A DNA stretch of 64,000 bases. Source: Paraglaciecola mesophila (GTDB lineage Bacteria; Pseudomonadota; Gammaproteobacteria; Enterobacterales; Alteromonadaceae). Below are positions 56,977-64,000 of the stretch, piece after piece (the stretch's first letter is position 1; the number at the start of each line of letters is the position of its first letter). The stretch lies in the NCBI RefSeq assembly GCF_009906955.1, contig NZ_CP047656.1, positions 4,835,001 to 4,899,000 of the forward strand, read 5' to 3'. The translations under genes were made by a program, and so were the position numbers. The notes under the pieces were generated by a model. The model worked only from the letters and a program-made list of their open reading frames with translations. It ran no database searches and was not told where the DNA came from.

Positions 56977-57888
56977 ATGTCAACGAATCAATTACATCAG
57001 GCACGTCACTTAACGTTACCCTCTCGAGAAGCCATGCTTCATAGAGTGCCTTCGGTACAGCAGTTTTGGACCCACAACTACCATCTTTTGAGGGAGGCAT
57101 GGAAAGAGTGGGAAGAAAGCCAAAACGCGAGTCTTTCGCCTATAGGCAGCGCTTTGTTAGACAGTCGTTTACGCGAAGCGGTGGCGCACGCGTGGGAAGA
57201 TCCAAGTAAAGAATCAGCCGTGTTAGAATTGATGCATGAAGTAGCACCAGATGTGTTTGAGTTTCAGTTTTTTGAGCCCCAGCGTTTGGCCGATTTACGG
57301 ACTTACCTTGAGCAGGCCTGGGATGCGCAAATCCCACTTCGCCCGCCCTATGGTATCGTATTAAATCGCCGCGGTGCGATGCTCGACAGCCGCTCTGAAG
57401 GTTACTTAGCTGCCCCAGGTTTTCAGGCGTTTTATCGTGAATTGCTTAACACCTACATGCGCCCGATAGCACGCTTATTGTTCCCTGAAATTATGGGTTA
57501 CGATACGCAAACCTTTGGTTTTTCGATTCATTATAAGCCCAATACAGATACGTCGATTCGACCCCATACCGATGCGTCAGCGGTGACATTGAACATTAAT
57601 ATCAATCTGCCGAACGAACCTTTTACTGGTTCAACTGTGGACTTTTATAACCCAAGTGCAGGGAAAATGATCCCACTGGCATTTACCTCAGGCAGTGCCA
57701 TGATCCACCGGGGCAATGTGGTTCACGCCGCTCAGCCTATTACTAGTGGTGAGCGCACAAATTTAGTACTTTGGTTATATGGCGACAATGGCAGAATGCC
57801 AATCCAAGGCACCCAGCGCGACTTAGTTGATGCGAAGCTGCGCTGGAGAATGCCAACCGGCCAATTGGACAATTTTGCACCGTTTTAA
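56977..57888 (+). CDS. 2-oxoglutarate/Fe(II)-dependent oxygenase family protein
   Basis: 303 residues. The facial triad is visible as HTD (SIRPHTDASAVTLNINI) and a distal His in HRGNVVHAAQPI, followed by Arg in GERTNLVLWLYG for 2-oxoglutarate. The N-terminal half is helical and lacks known domains. It resembles bacterial prolyl-4-hydroxylase-like hydroxylases, but the substrate is unknown. It stands alone on the plus strand. Confidence 0.72.
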   Translation: MSTNQLHQARHLTLPSREAMLHRVPSVQQFWTHNYHLLREAWKEWEESQNASLSPIGSALLDSRLREAVAHAWEDPSKESAVLELMHEVAPDVFEFQFFEPQRLADLRTYLEQAWDAQIPLRPPYGIVLNRRGAMLDSRSEGYLAAPGFQAFYRELLNTYMRPIARLLFPEIMGYDTQTFGFSIHYKPNTDTSIRPHTDASAVTLNININLPNEPFTGSTVDFYNPSAGKMIPLAFTSGSAMIHRGNVVHAAQPITSGERTNLVLWLYGDNGRMPIQGTQRDLVDAKLRWRMPTGQLDNFAPF

Positions 57889-57938
57889 CAAGGATTCGGT
57901 TTGTAGGTGCCTAGACGGCCGCACACTAAACCAAGTGG

Positions 57939-59354
57939 TTAGGGTGTCTCCCCACTAGGGGTGGCTGATGTCTTTTTCGGTTCGATGTCTTTTGGGGTAT
58001 CAATTGCTTCGATATTAATAATGTTCGAGCGATTGAGCGTGACTTTAAAGCGCTGGATCTGCTGTTGCCGGGCTTTATTAGTATGCATCATTACCACATT
58101 GATTTGATAGCGTCGTTCTACCGCTTGTTTGGTAATTTTTTGATTTTCGAGGGAATAGAGTCGTCCTTCACCTTTGCGCAAAAAGCGCACGAATGGGGTG
58201 AGGTTAAAGTATATTCTTTGTTGAATTTCATCGTAGCCAGGCAGAAAGCTCTTGGCGTTCACTTTGGTTTCGCTGCGAAAATGCAATAGTTTGGCTGCTT
58301 GTTTATTTTGCTGGCGTCTGGTTTGAAAGACCTTATCAATTTGCTTGGGTAAATCTTTGCTACTGATATATTCAAGCCAGATCGTTTGGCGCGCTACTTT
58401 GCTTTTTGTCACACTGTGGCTGTACAGCAAACGCCATTTAGGTAAACCTTTTTGGATCCGTCGCCAAATCAAGCGTGTAATGTCTTCTTTAAAGATTTCC
58501 CTGAGCCCGTAAATCACCCCTAACATACCCACTAGCGCTATCGTAACTTCGGTAAAGTTGGTGCGGGCGTTAAGGACCAGTAACATTACAAACGCCATGA
58601 TAATTGCGGTGACAGTGCCTTTTACTAGCCGGTTTAAATAACTGTTTAAGTTTTTGACCTGCTTTTGAAATACCACTCCGTATTCAATCAGGCGCTGTAA
58701 TAAGCGCATTTTATTGGTGATACGGTTGGGATCACTCAAGGTAACAGAGGAGTTATATTGGTTTTCTTTGCGGTATTGATTTTCACGCCGACAAAGACCA
58801 ATTAAAAACTGGTGCTCGCTGGTAAAGTCGCTCGTTTTAGGCGCACGAGACAGCAGCTTTAAGAATGATTGTTCAACTTGCCAACTTAAGTAATTATCGG
58901 CGTTTTCAAAATAGGCTCTAAGTTTTTGATCAGACGGTGTGTAGCGTCTCAATTTTTTCAACAAGCCAGAGGTTTGCTCCGCAAGTTCAATCGCATGAGG
59001 ATAGAACGCTTTGGGATCTTTAAGCTTAATGGTTTGCTTTATGTCAGTATCAAGGGCGGTACGTATTTGGTATGAGTACAGGTTCAAGTTCAAACGGTAA
59101 TCGCTTTGTTCGCCTTTTTTTTGGCTGATGAAACGACTGCGAACCAAAGGCACATGGAGTTGATCAGAATAGTAGGCGCTTTGACACTGAATACTGTGAT
59201 GAAAATACTGCTCTTCCGACAAGGTTTTCGCGTTAATGCCCATTTCTTCAGGGATAGAAAAATACAGATCGAGACGCTGCTGGTCACTGGGTAACAATTG
59301 GTAGCCCACTCGAATGGAGAGGTTTTCATCTTGAGTGAGTTTAATGTTATCCAC
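57939..59354 (-). CDS. Hypothetical membrane protein, two TM segments
   Basis: 471 residues; I do not recognise the family. The N-terminal about 240 residues are soluble and charged. Two adjacent hydrophobic helices follow (about residues 246-266 and 270-287, TAIIMAFVMLLVLNA and VTIALVGMLGVIYGL). A second soluble domain of about 170 residues comes next (IQQRIYFNLTPFVRFLRKGEGRLYSLEN). Start is GTG 59354 with AAGGAG about 12 bases upstream, a long spacing. The helical hairpin would place both soluble parts on the same, probably cytoplasmic, side. Confidence 0.7.
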   Translation of the reverse strand: MDNIKLTQDENLSIRVGYQLLPSDQQRLDLYFSIPEEMGINAKTLSEEQYFHHSIQCQSAYYSDQLHVPLVRSRFISQKKGEQSDYRLNLNLYSYQIRTALDTDIKQTIKLKDPKAFYPHAIELAEQTSGLLKKLRRYTPSDQKLRAYFENADNYLSWQVEQSFLKLLSRAPKTSDFTSEHQFLIGLCRRENQYRKENQYNSSVTLSDPNRITNKMRLLQRLIEYGVVFQKQVKNLNSYLNRLVKGTVTAIIMAFVMLLVLNARTNFTEVTIALVGMLGVIYGLREIFKEDITRLIWRRIQKGLPKWRLLYSHSVTKSKVARQTIWLEYISSKDLPKQIDKVFQTRRQQNKQAAKLLHFRSETKVNAKSFLPGYDEIQQRIYFNLTPFVRFLRKGEGRLYSLENQKITKQAVERRYQINVVMMHTNKARQQQIQRFKVTLNRSNIINIEAIDTPKDIEPKKTSATPSGETP

Positions 59355-59496
59355 TTATAGGGGGCGCTCCTTTTGGTGCAACAGCGATGAAGACATTAGT
59401 GATTATTATGCCTTATTTTGCTAAGTATGACTAATATGTGAAGTGCCTGAGCCGCTAAGGCTGTTAGGGCCTTTTTCGCGAAAGTCGCGTGCTATA

Positions 59497-60351
59497 TCAG
59501 CGTTTTTGCGGTGAAAGGCTACTGCCAATTGACGCCACAATCACCAGCCCAATAGCGGCCCACTGTAGCAAAGTGAGTTGCTCACTCAAAATAACGAAGC
59601 CGGCTAGGGCGGCAACAGCGGGCTCTAAGCTCATCAACACACTAAATGCCTGAGTGGGCATATTTCTAAGGGCAACCATTTCTAATGAATAAGGCAGCGC
59701 GCTAGATAACACCCCAACTAGCAGCCCGAGCGGTAACACCTGCCAGCTAAACAGTTCAACTCCTTGCGTGACCACACCTACGGGGACGAGGACTAAGGCG
59801 GCTACCGTTATGCCTAAGGCGACAGTAATGCCACCAGATGCTTGTTTACCTGTACGGGTACCAAATAGAATATAACCTGCCCAACAAGCGCCAGCCCCTA
59901 GCGCCATTAATGCGCCAACCAGATCCAGCCCTTGAGCACTGGTTAAATCAGGCATGAGAAGAACAATTCCCGCTATAGCGCAGGCGACCCAAACAAGATC
60001 GCTTTTTCGCTTAGAGGAAAACAGCCCAACGGCCAAAGGCCCGGTAAATTCAAGGGCAACAGCGATGCCTAATGGGATACGCTCAATCGCTAAATAAAAC
60101 AAAATATTCATGCCGCCCAAACATAAACCATAAACAATAACACTGCGCCAATCTCGCCCTTGAGGTAAAGCGCGCCAAGGCCGAAATACCAGCCACAGTA
60201 CAATTGCTGCAAAACCTAAACGCAAGGCGGTGGTGCCATCTGGGCCGACAATAGGAAACAGCTGTTTTGCCAAAGACGCACCAGATTGGATGGTGACCAT
60301 AGCCAGTAATACGCAGCCTATTGCCGTCAGAAGTACGCGGTTGATTTGCAT
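59497..60351 (-). CDS. EamA/DMT family exporter, RhtA-like
   Basis: 284 residues with ten hydrophobic segments forming two EamA repeats. TIQSGASLAKQLFPIVGPDGTTALRLGFAA is characteristic of RhtA, the threonine/homoserine exporter, and LMSLEPAVAALAGFVILSEQLTLLQWAAIGLVI closes the second repeat. It should export small amino acids or analogues. It stands alone. Confidence 0.83.
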   Translation of the reverse strand: MQINRVLLTAIGCVLLAMVTIQSGASLAKQLFPIVGPDGTTALRLGFAAIVLWLVFRPWRALPQGRDWRSVIVYGLCLGGMNILFYLAIERIPLGIAVALEFTGPLAVGLFSSKRKSDLVWVACAIAGIVLLMPDLTSAQGLDLVGALMALGAGACWAGYILFGTRTGKQASGGITVALGITVAALVLVPVGVVTQGVELFSWQVLPLGLLVGVLSSALPYSLEMVALRNMPTQAFSVLMSLEPAVAALAGFVILSEQLTLLQWAAIGLVIVASIGSSLSPQKR

Positions 60352-60467
60352 AGAGAAATTGTCCGGAAAAACGAATCATTTTAGGGGCGGTATTCTACCT
60401 GAGGAAATGGGATTTCACACTGAGTTTGCTTGTGTCCTTTGCTGGGGTATTCGCTGCGCACACGTTA

Positions 60468-61130
60468 TGCACTTTGTGCACCGAGCACAGCTTTATGTAT
60501 CTTTATGGCCTGCGGCCACTATGCGCTGCGCTTACCGTCATCCATGACGGGTATGACTCTCGTCCCTACGAGCCAGTCCCTTCTTTCCAACAGCCAAAAG
60601 AAGTAACCAAGAAAGGCCGCCCTCCAGCCAATTTTGCCCCCCATAGTTTAAAGCGACTTCAATGCCAGAACGGCGAAAGGTAACCTCCATGTAAAACACT
60701 TCGCCTTGTCCAGACATCCCTGTCTGGTCATCTGACAAGCCGCTTTAAAATATGGAAAATTGGAGTCGGTATAAAAGACAAAAGCAAAGCAGCGACGTTG
60801 TCGCCAGAGCATGCGCTTCGCTTATCTATGCACTTCGTGCACCAGCATCCATGCTGGGTATGACAGACCATCCATGGTCAGCCAGTCACTTTTTCAAAAG
60901 ACGACAAAGTAACCAAAAAGTCTTTTGCTCCAACAAACTTTCTTAACCGCTAAAAGTAACGGCTTTAATGTCAGAACGGCGTGAGGAAACATCCCTGTAA
61001 AGCAACACGCCTTGTCCAGACGTCCATGTCTGGCCATCTGTCAAGCCGATACTTCTATCGGGAAAGTTTGAGTCGCGTAAAAACAAAAGCAGCGACGTTG
61101 TCGCCAGAGCATGGGCTTCGCTTAGTCTTG
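60468..61130. repeat. Non-coding repeat block, two full and one partial unit, rich in hairpins
   Basis: Two units of about 300 bases (about 60468-60822 and 60823-61127) align end to end, and the edge (GCGACGTTGTCGCC, then CGCTTA) recurs at 60792 and 61093. Each unit carries several short hairpins with TCCA or TCCC loops: CCGTCA/TGACGG (60535-60550), CTCGT/ACGAG (60559-60572), CCAGACA/TGTCTGG (60710-60727) in the first, and CCAGCA/TGCTGG (60842-60857), GACCA/TGGTC (60866-60879), CCAGACG/TGTCTGG (61016-61033) in the second. Arms change together. Short frames here are not genes. Confidence 0.7.
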
Positions 61131-61183
61131 AGCAGAAAATAATTCTCACTTTCTTCAACAATTCCGGTAAACAACAAGATCTT

Positions 61184-61320
61184 GGAAGTTTTCCGTGTTT
61201 CTACAAGAGCAAGTTCTATACATGGAAAAATTTTAACCTGTACAACAAGTTAGAGTGTATGCTAAAAAAGACAGATAAGGAAAGGCGGAAAACTTCCGTG
61301 ATTAAATGCGGAACTTTTCC
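61184..61320. promoter_or_regulatory. Three GGAANNNTTCC motifs upstream of a hypothetical gene
   Basis: GGAAGTTTTCC (61184-61194), GGAAAACTTCC (61287-61297) and GGAACTTTTCC (61310-61320) share dyad GGAA/TTCC with a 3-base spacer. A perfect palindrome CAAGATCTTG (61175-61184) touches the first. They may be operator sites for an unknown regulator of the gene at 61398. Confidence 0.35.
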
Positions 61321-61397
61321 TGCTATTAATACTGTTAGAGCCTTAAGAAGTTTTTGTACTTGGTTTAGGCTGTTTCAATAATGAAAAAGGAATTTCA

Positions 61398-62357
61398 ATG
61401 AGTAGTACAGCAAATTTATTCGAGCTCCATTATTACTTCAATAACGATTCACACTTAATAGATGCATCATTGCGAAATAGGTGTGAAGGTGAAGTATTAG
61501 CCATCCTCAATGAAGCCGCCTCAATTTTATCCATTGATGCTTCCTTATATTCTAGCATCCCCAGCGAAGGCGGATTTAGGGACTTTTGGAAAGCAATGGG
61601 TAAAAATAATAATCAGATCACAATCTTACTAGTAATCGCCACGATAGTTCTTTCTCGAGTCCCTACAACAGATCCAGAGATGGAAGCTTTAGAAAAAGAG
61701 ATAAAAAAGCTTACGATTGAAGAAAAAAAGTTAAATATAGAAAAGCTTAAACTTGAACTCGAAGAAAAGGCAGTTGCAGAAGTAGATAAAAATGTAATAA
61801 ATAAAGCTGCAAAGGTAATAGATAAAAATCTCAAAATAGTGAAAAGAAGGTCAAATCTTTACAGCTTACTTTCAAATGAGCATACGATAGACAAGGTGGG
61901 GTTTACACTCTCAGATTCAGATAGCGGTGATTTTTTTAGTGATGAGCGCCAGATATTGAGGGAAAATTTCACTAAGTTCATTATATGCTCCGATACACTT
62001 CGTGCAGAAGTTGATGAAAATGCAGTCATTGAAATTATCTCTCCAGTACTTAAAGAAGGCCGGTTTAAATGGAAGGGAGTTTACGAGGATGCCGTGATTT
62101 CATTCGATATGAACGACGCAGATTTTAAAGAAGATGTTCTACTTGAAAATATTGCATTTAAACATGGTTCATGTATCAGATGTGTATTGAGAAAATCCAG
62201 AGAAATAGACGAAATTGGTGAGGTTAAGGTGACGGGCTATGCCGTCACAACTGTTGTAGAAGTTATTGAAGGCGATGAAGTGCATAAAACTAAACAGGGT
62301 ATTAGATATCGCCATACGAAAGCTCTTAAAGATTCACAGCAGGATTTCTTTAGCTAA
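61398..62357 (+). CDS. Hypothetical TM/coiled-coil protein in a putative integron cassette
   Basis: 319 residues, family not identified. N-terminal about 65 residues are soluble with a conserved-looking EGGFRDFW. One hydrophobic segment follows (about 75-88, ITILLVIATIVLS). Then a Lys/Glu coiled coil (about 95-135, EKEIKKLTIEEKKLNIEK) leads into a soluble C-terminal domain (about 160-310, KWKGVYEDAVISF, VLRKSREIDEIG). AT-rich composition differs from the neighbours. The flanks carry TTAGAGCC (61335-61342) and GGCTCTAA (62359-62366), as in an integron cassette. Confidence 0.72.
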   Translation: MSSTANLFELHYYFNNDSHLIDASLRNRCEGEVLAILNEAASILSIDASLYSSIPSEGGFRDFWKAMGKNNNQITILLVIATIVLSRVPTTDPEMEALEKEIKKLTIEEKKLNIEKLKLELEEKAVAEVDKNVINKAAKVIDKNLKIVKRRSNLYSLLSNEHTIDKVGFTLSDSDSGDFFSDERQILRENFTKFIICSDTLRAEVDENAVIEIISPVLKEGRFKWKGVYEDAVISFDMNDADFKEDVLLENIAFKHGSCIRCVLRKSREIDEIGEVKVTGYAVTTVVEVIEGDEVHKTKQGIRYRHTKALKDSQQDFFS

Positions 62358-62358
62358 C

Positions 62359-62448
62359 GGCTCTAACAAGCGCATTAACACTCGCTGCGCTCGCAAGGGA
62401 CAAAAATACGTAGGCTAGCATTTCACAGGGAGTCATTGTGTCTATACC
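62359..62448 (+). other. attC-like site 1 (degenerate)
   Basis: Begins GGCTCTAACAA (R''-like), exactly complementary over eight bases to TTAGAGCC at 61335-61342, where the cassette would begin. CTCGCTGCG follows inside and is shared with the second site. The right-hand box is poor (GTCTATACC at 62440-62448 instead of GTTATACC). Confidence 0.4.
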
Positions 62449-62468
62449 TAAAAGGAAATTACAGTAAA

Positions 62469-62921
62469 ATGGAAATTTATAGGGCTGATAAAACTAAAGT
62501 CGAAGCTGCCTCAAAAGTTTTTGATTTATATCGTCAATTTTATGGGCAAAAGTCAAATTTCGACGCTTCTATTGAATTCTTATCTGAGCGTTTCGAGAAA
62601 GTGGATTCAAGATTCTTTATTGCACTCAGCTCAGATGGAGAACCTTTAGGGTTTATTCAGCTTTATCCTTCATTTTCATCTGTTGCTATGAAAAAAATGT
62701 GGTATTTAAACGACTTGTTCGTTGTGCAAAGTGCTAGAGGTAAAGGTGTGGCTAGTGCATTGTTAGATCATGTAAAAACTTACGCTAAAGAAAATGACAG
62801 CTTCTCTTTAAAATTAGCAACGGCAATTGACAATGTTCCAGCAAAAGCGCTCTATGAAAAACACGGTTATAGCAAAGTAACTGCATTCGACCATTATGTT
62901 CTCCGAACAGATACGGTATAA
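62469..62921 (+). CDS. GNAT-family N-acetyltransferase
   Basis: 150 residues from ATG 62469, preceded by AAGGAA; a TTG at 62436 would add eleven residues. The acetyl-CoA loop is VVQSARGKGVASALLDHV (RxxGxG/A type), and ALYEKHGYSKV is the usual C-terminal GNAT element. The substrate is unknown; small GNATs are common integron cassette genes. Flanking attC-like sequence fits that. Confidence 0.85.
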   Translation: MEIYRADKTKVEAASKVFDLYRQFYGQKSNFDASIEFLSERFEKVDSRFFIALSSDGEPLGFIQLYPSFSSVAMKKMWYLNDLFVVQSARGKGVASALLDHVKTYAKENDSFSLKLATAIDNVPAKALYEKHGYSKVTAFDHYVLRTDTV

Positions 62922-63012
62922 CAACCCAGTCAAACACGCTCACTGCGTTCGCTAGGACGCATACATGCGGGGCGACTCCGCCATTATGCCCTAGTGCCTG
63001 CGCCCGTTATTG
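62915..63012 (+). other. attC-like site 2
   Basis: Starts GGTATAACAA overlapping the acetyltransferase stop and ends CCCGTTATTG. Inside, CTAGG/CCTAG and GCATA/TATGC (62952-62963 with 62985-62994) form a 10-bp stem with a two-base bulge, typical of an attC arm with extrahelical bases. GGTATA is complementary to TATACC at 62443, the start of this cassette. Confidence 0.45.
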
Positions 63013-63064
63013 AAAAGTTAGAGTAACGTCATTCAAGAGTTTGAAACTAGGTATAGACCTTTGA

Positions 63065-63199
63065 AAAGTACCTGATGACTACAAATATGTCGCATTCTTG
63101 GATGTTCTTGGTTTTAGTAATATGGTTATTAATAAATTCGAACAAACGCTCGAAATATACGAAAAATTAATTGATGCGATGCGGATGTATGAGTTGTAG
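63065..63199 (+). pseudogene. Remnant of a FLDVLGF-type hypothetical gene
   Basis: Forty-four codons (KVPDDYKYVAFLDVLGFSNM...) look like the start of a larger family of hypothetical proteins with an FLDVLGF motif. No start codon is in frame; removing one A after TTG 63061 would give MKVPDDYK. The frame stops at TAG 63197. So it is a truncated and frameshifted remnant. Confidence 0.5.
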
Positions 63200-63416
63200 A
63201 GACACCCATGTTAACCGTTTACTCAATTTCAATGGGCTTGGATAGGCGATATTAAATTTGATTCTTAATATTGGGCCTTTATCAATCTGGGGGCTACCGT
63301 TGTCGGTGAGGTCCTCTAGAAAGCGATATTGAGGGGATTATGCTGGTTTCCGCTGACGTTTAAGGGGAGATTTGTTAGAGTCAAGCTTAGACTCTTCATC
63401 TACCTTGGAATCATTT

Positions 63417-64000
63417 ATGGGACTTAAAAATACGCCCAGTAACTATGGCGCTATTGCGAAATGGTTACATTGGACAACCGCTTTATTGTTTTTAGGCTCG
63501 TACGCCACTTTTTATTATAAGGAGTGGTTTACGCAAGCGAGGGCCCCTGAGGGTTTTACTGCACTTCAGTTGCATTTTTCTATTGGGATTACGGTCGCGG
63601 TTCTTGTTGTTTTACGTATTCTCTGGCGAATGACTAATCGTATTCCTGACTTGGAGCCGGGGTCAAAATGGGTGCATTTCTTTGCGCACTGCGGTCATTA
63701 TGCGCTGTACGCAATCATGATCATTATGCCAATTACTGGTTATATGGGCACAGGTGGTAGCACTGACTACTTTTTCCTGTTTGAAATTCCAAAATTTGAA
63801 GACACGGCGCTTTTTCAGAATATAGTCAGCGGAGGACTCGGTTTATCTTTTGAGGAATTCGAAAAGCCATTAGATTTCATTCACAAAAAGATATTAGGTG
63901 AATGGCTCCTGTGGATTTTGATTTTAGGCCATGCTGGGGCTGCGCTTTTTCATCATATAGTGAATAAAGACCGTACGTTATTGAAAATGACCACAGGTAA
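63417..64000 (+). CDS. Cytochrome b561 family protein (cut by the window edge)
   Basis: 194 residues are visible from ATG 63417; the end lies beyond 64000. Four hydrophobic helices carry histidines expected to bind heme: WLHWTT, LQLHFSIG, HCGHYALY and GHAGAALFHH. It resembles CybB-type di-heme quinol/superoxide-linked cytochrome b561. An insert between helices 3 and 4 (about residues 117-160) is acidic. Confidence 0.83.
   Translation, partial: MGLKNTPSNYGAIAKWLHWTTALLFLGSYATFYYKEWFTQARAPEGFTALQLHFSIGITVAVLVVLRILWRMTNRIPDLEPGSKWVHFFAHCGHYALYAIMIIMPITGYMGTGGSTDYFFLFEIPKFEDTALFQNIVSGGLGLSFEEFEKPLDFIHKKILGEWLLWILILGHAGAALFHHIVNKDRTLLKMTTG

Noticed and set aside
60426..61161. Several short frames in the hairpin repeat block
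   Set aside because: They follow the non-coding repeats and are not conserved between the two units.

Overview
This is chromosomal DNA from a marine, polysaccharide-degrading gammaproteobacterium, most likely an Alteromonadaceae member of the Paraglaciecola/Glaciecola type. That placement is inferred from gene content: two GH50 agarases, a Lap-type adhesin system, an AcuR/AcuI acrylate module and sodium/proton sugar transporters. No rRNA, tRNA, CRISPR array, transposase or integrase was found.

Region 1 (1-12.2 kb) is a glycoside-oxidation locus. A LacI regulator and a Tat-exported TIM-barrel isomerase lie on the minus strand. Divergent from them run a Gfo/Idh/MocA oxidoreductase, a cytoplasmic TIM-barrel isomerase, a NupG-type transporter, a Tat lipoprotein TIM-barrel isomerase, a GMC oxidoreductase with a C-X5-C-X3-C motif, its Tat-signal small subunit, a secreted DUF1080 (3-keto-glycoside hydrolase family) protein and a sodium/solute symporter. 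The set fits periplasmic oxidation of a glycoside to a 3-keto form, cleavage outside the inner membrane, import, and reduction or isomerisation in the cytoplasm.

Region 2 (12.8-36 kb) holds a PLP-dependent D-cysteine desulfhydrase/L-cysteate lyase family gene and then a complete Lap-type adhesion system: LapG protease, LapD c-di-GMP receptor, type I secretion parts LapC, LapB and LapE, and a 4,583-residue adhesin. The adhesin has an N-terminal retention domain, a TAAG LapG site at residues 109-112, about 46 Ig-like repeats, and no RTX or VWA region that I can see. Its only cysteines (ten) sit at one fixed position in the C-terminal repeat class.

Region 3 (36-42.2 kb) is a mix: GH10 xylanase, two LysR regulators, a VOC/glyoxalase protein, a DJ-1/PfpI protein, a CbiM-like membrane protein and exonuclease III.

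Region 4 (42.4-53.6 kb) is an agar/galactonate operon: GntR regulator, DgoD-like dehydratase, DgoT-like transporter, KDG/KDGal kinase, KDPG/KDPGal aldolase, GH50 agarase lipoprotein, SMP-30 lactonase lipoprotein, second GH50 agarase lipoprotein, then a terminator. It couples surface agar cleavage to a De Ley-Doudoroff-like route for galactose acids.

Region 5 (53.6-60.4 kb) holds acuI and acuR with two identical operators, a frameshifted GNAT gene, glyoxalase I, a 2OG-Fe(II) oxygenase, an unrecognised membrane protein and an RhtA-like exporter.

Region 6 (60.4-64 kb) is accessory DNA: non-coding repeats full of hairpins with compensatory arm changes, then what looks like a decayed integron cassette array (a TM/coiled-coil hypothetical, a GNAT, and a remnant) with attC-like sites, then a cytochrome b561 gene cut by the window edge.
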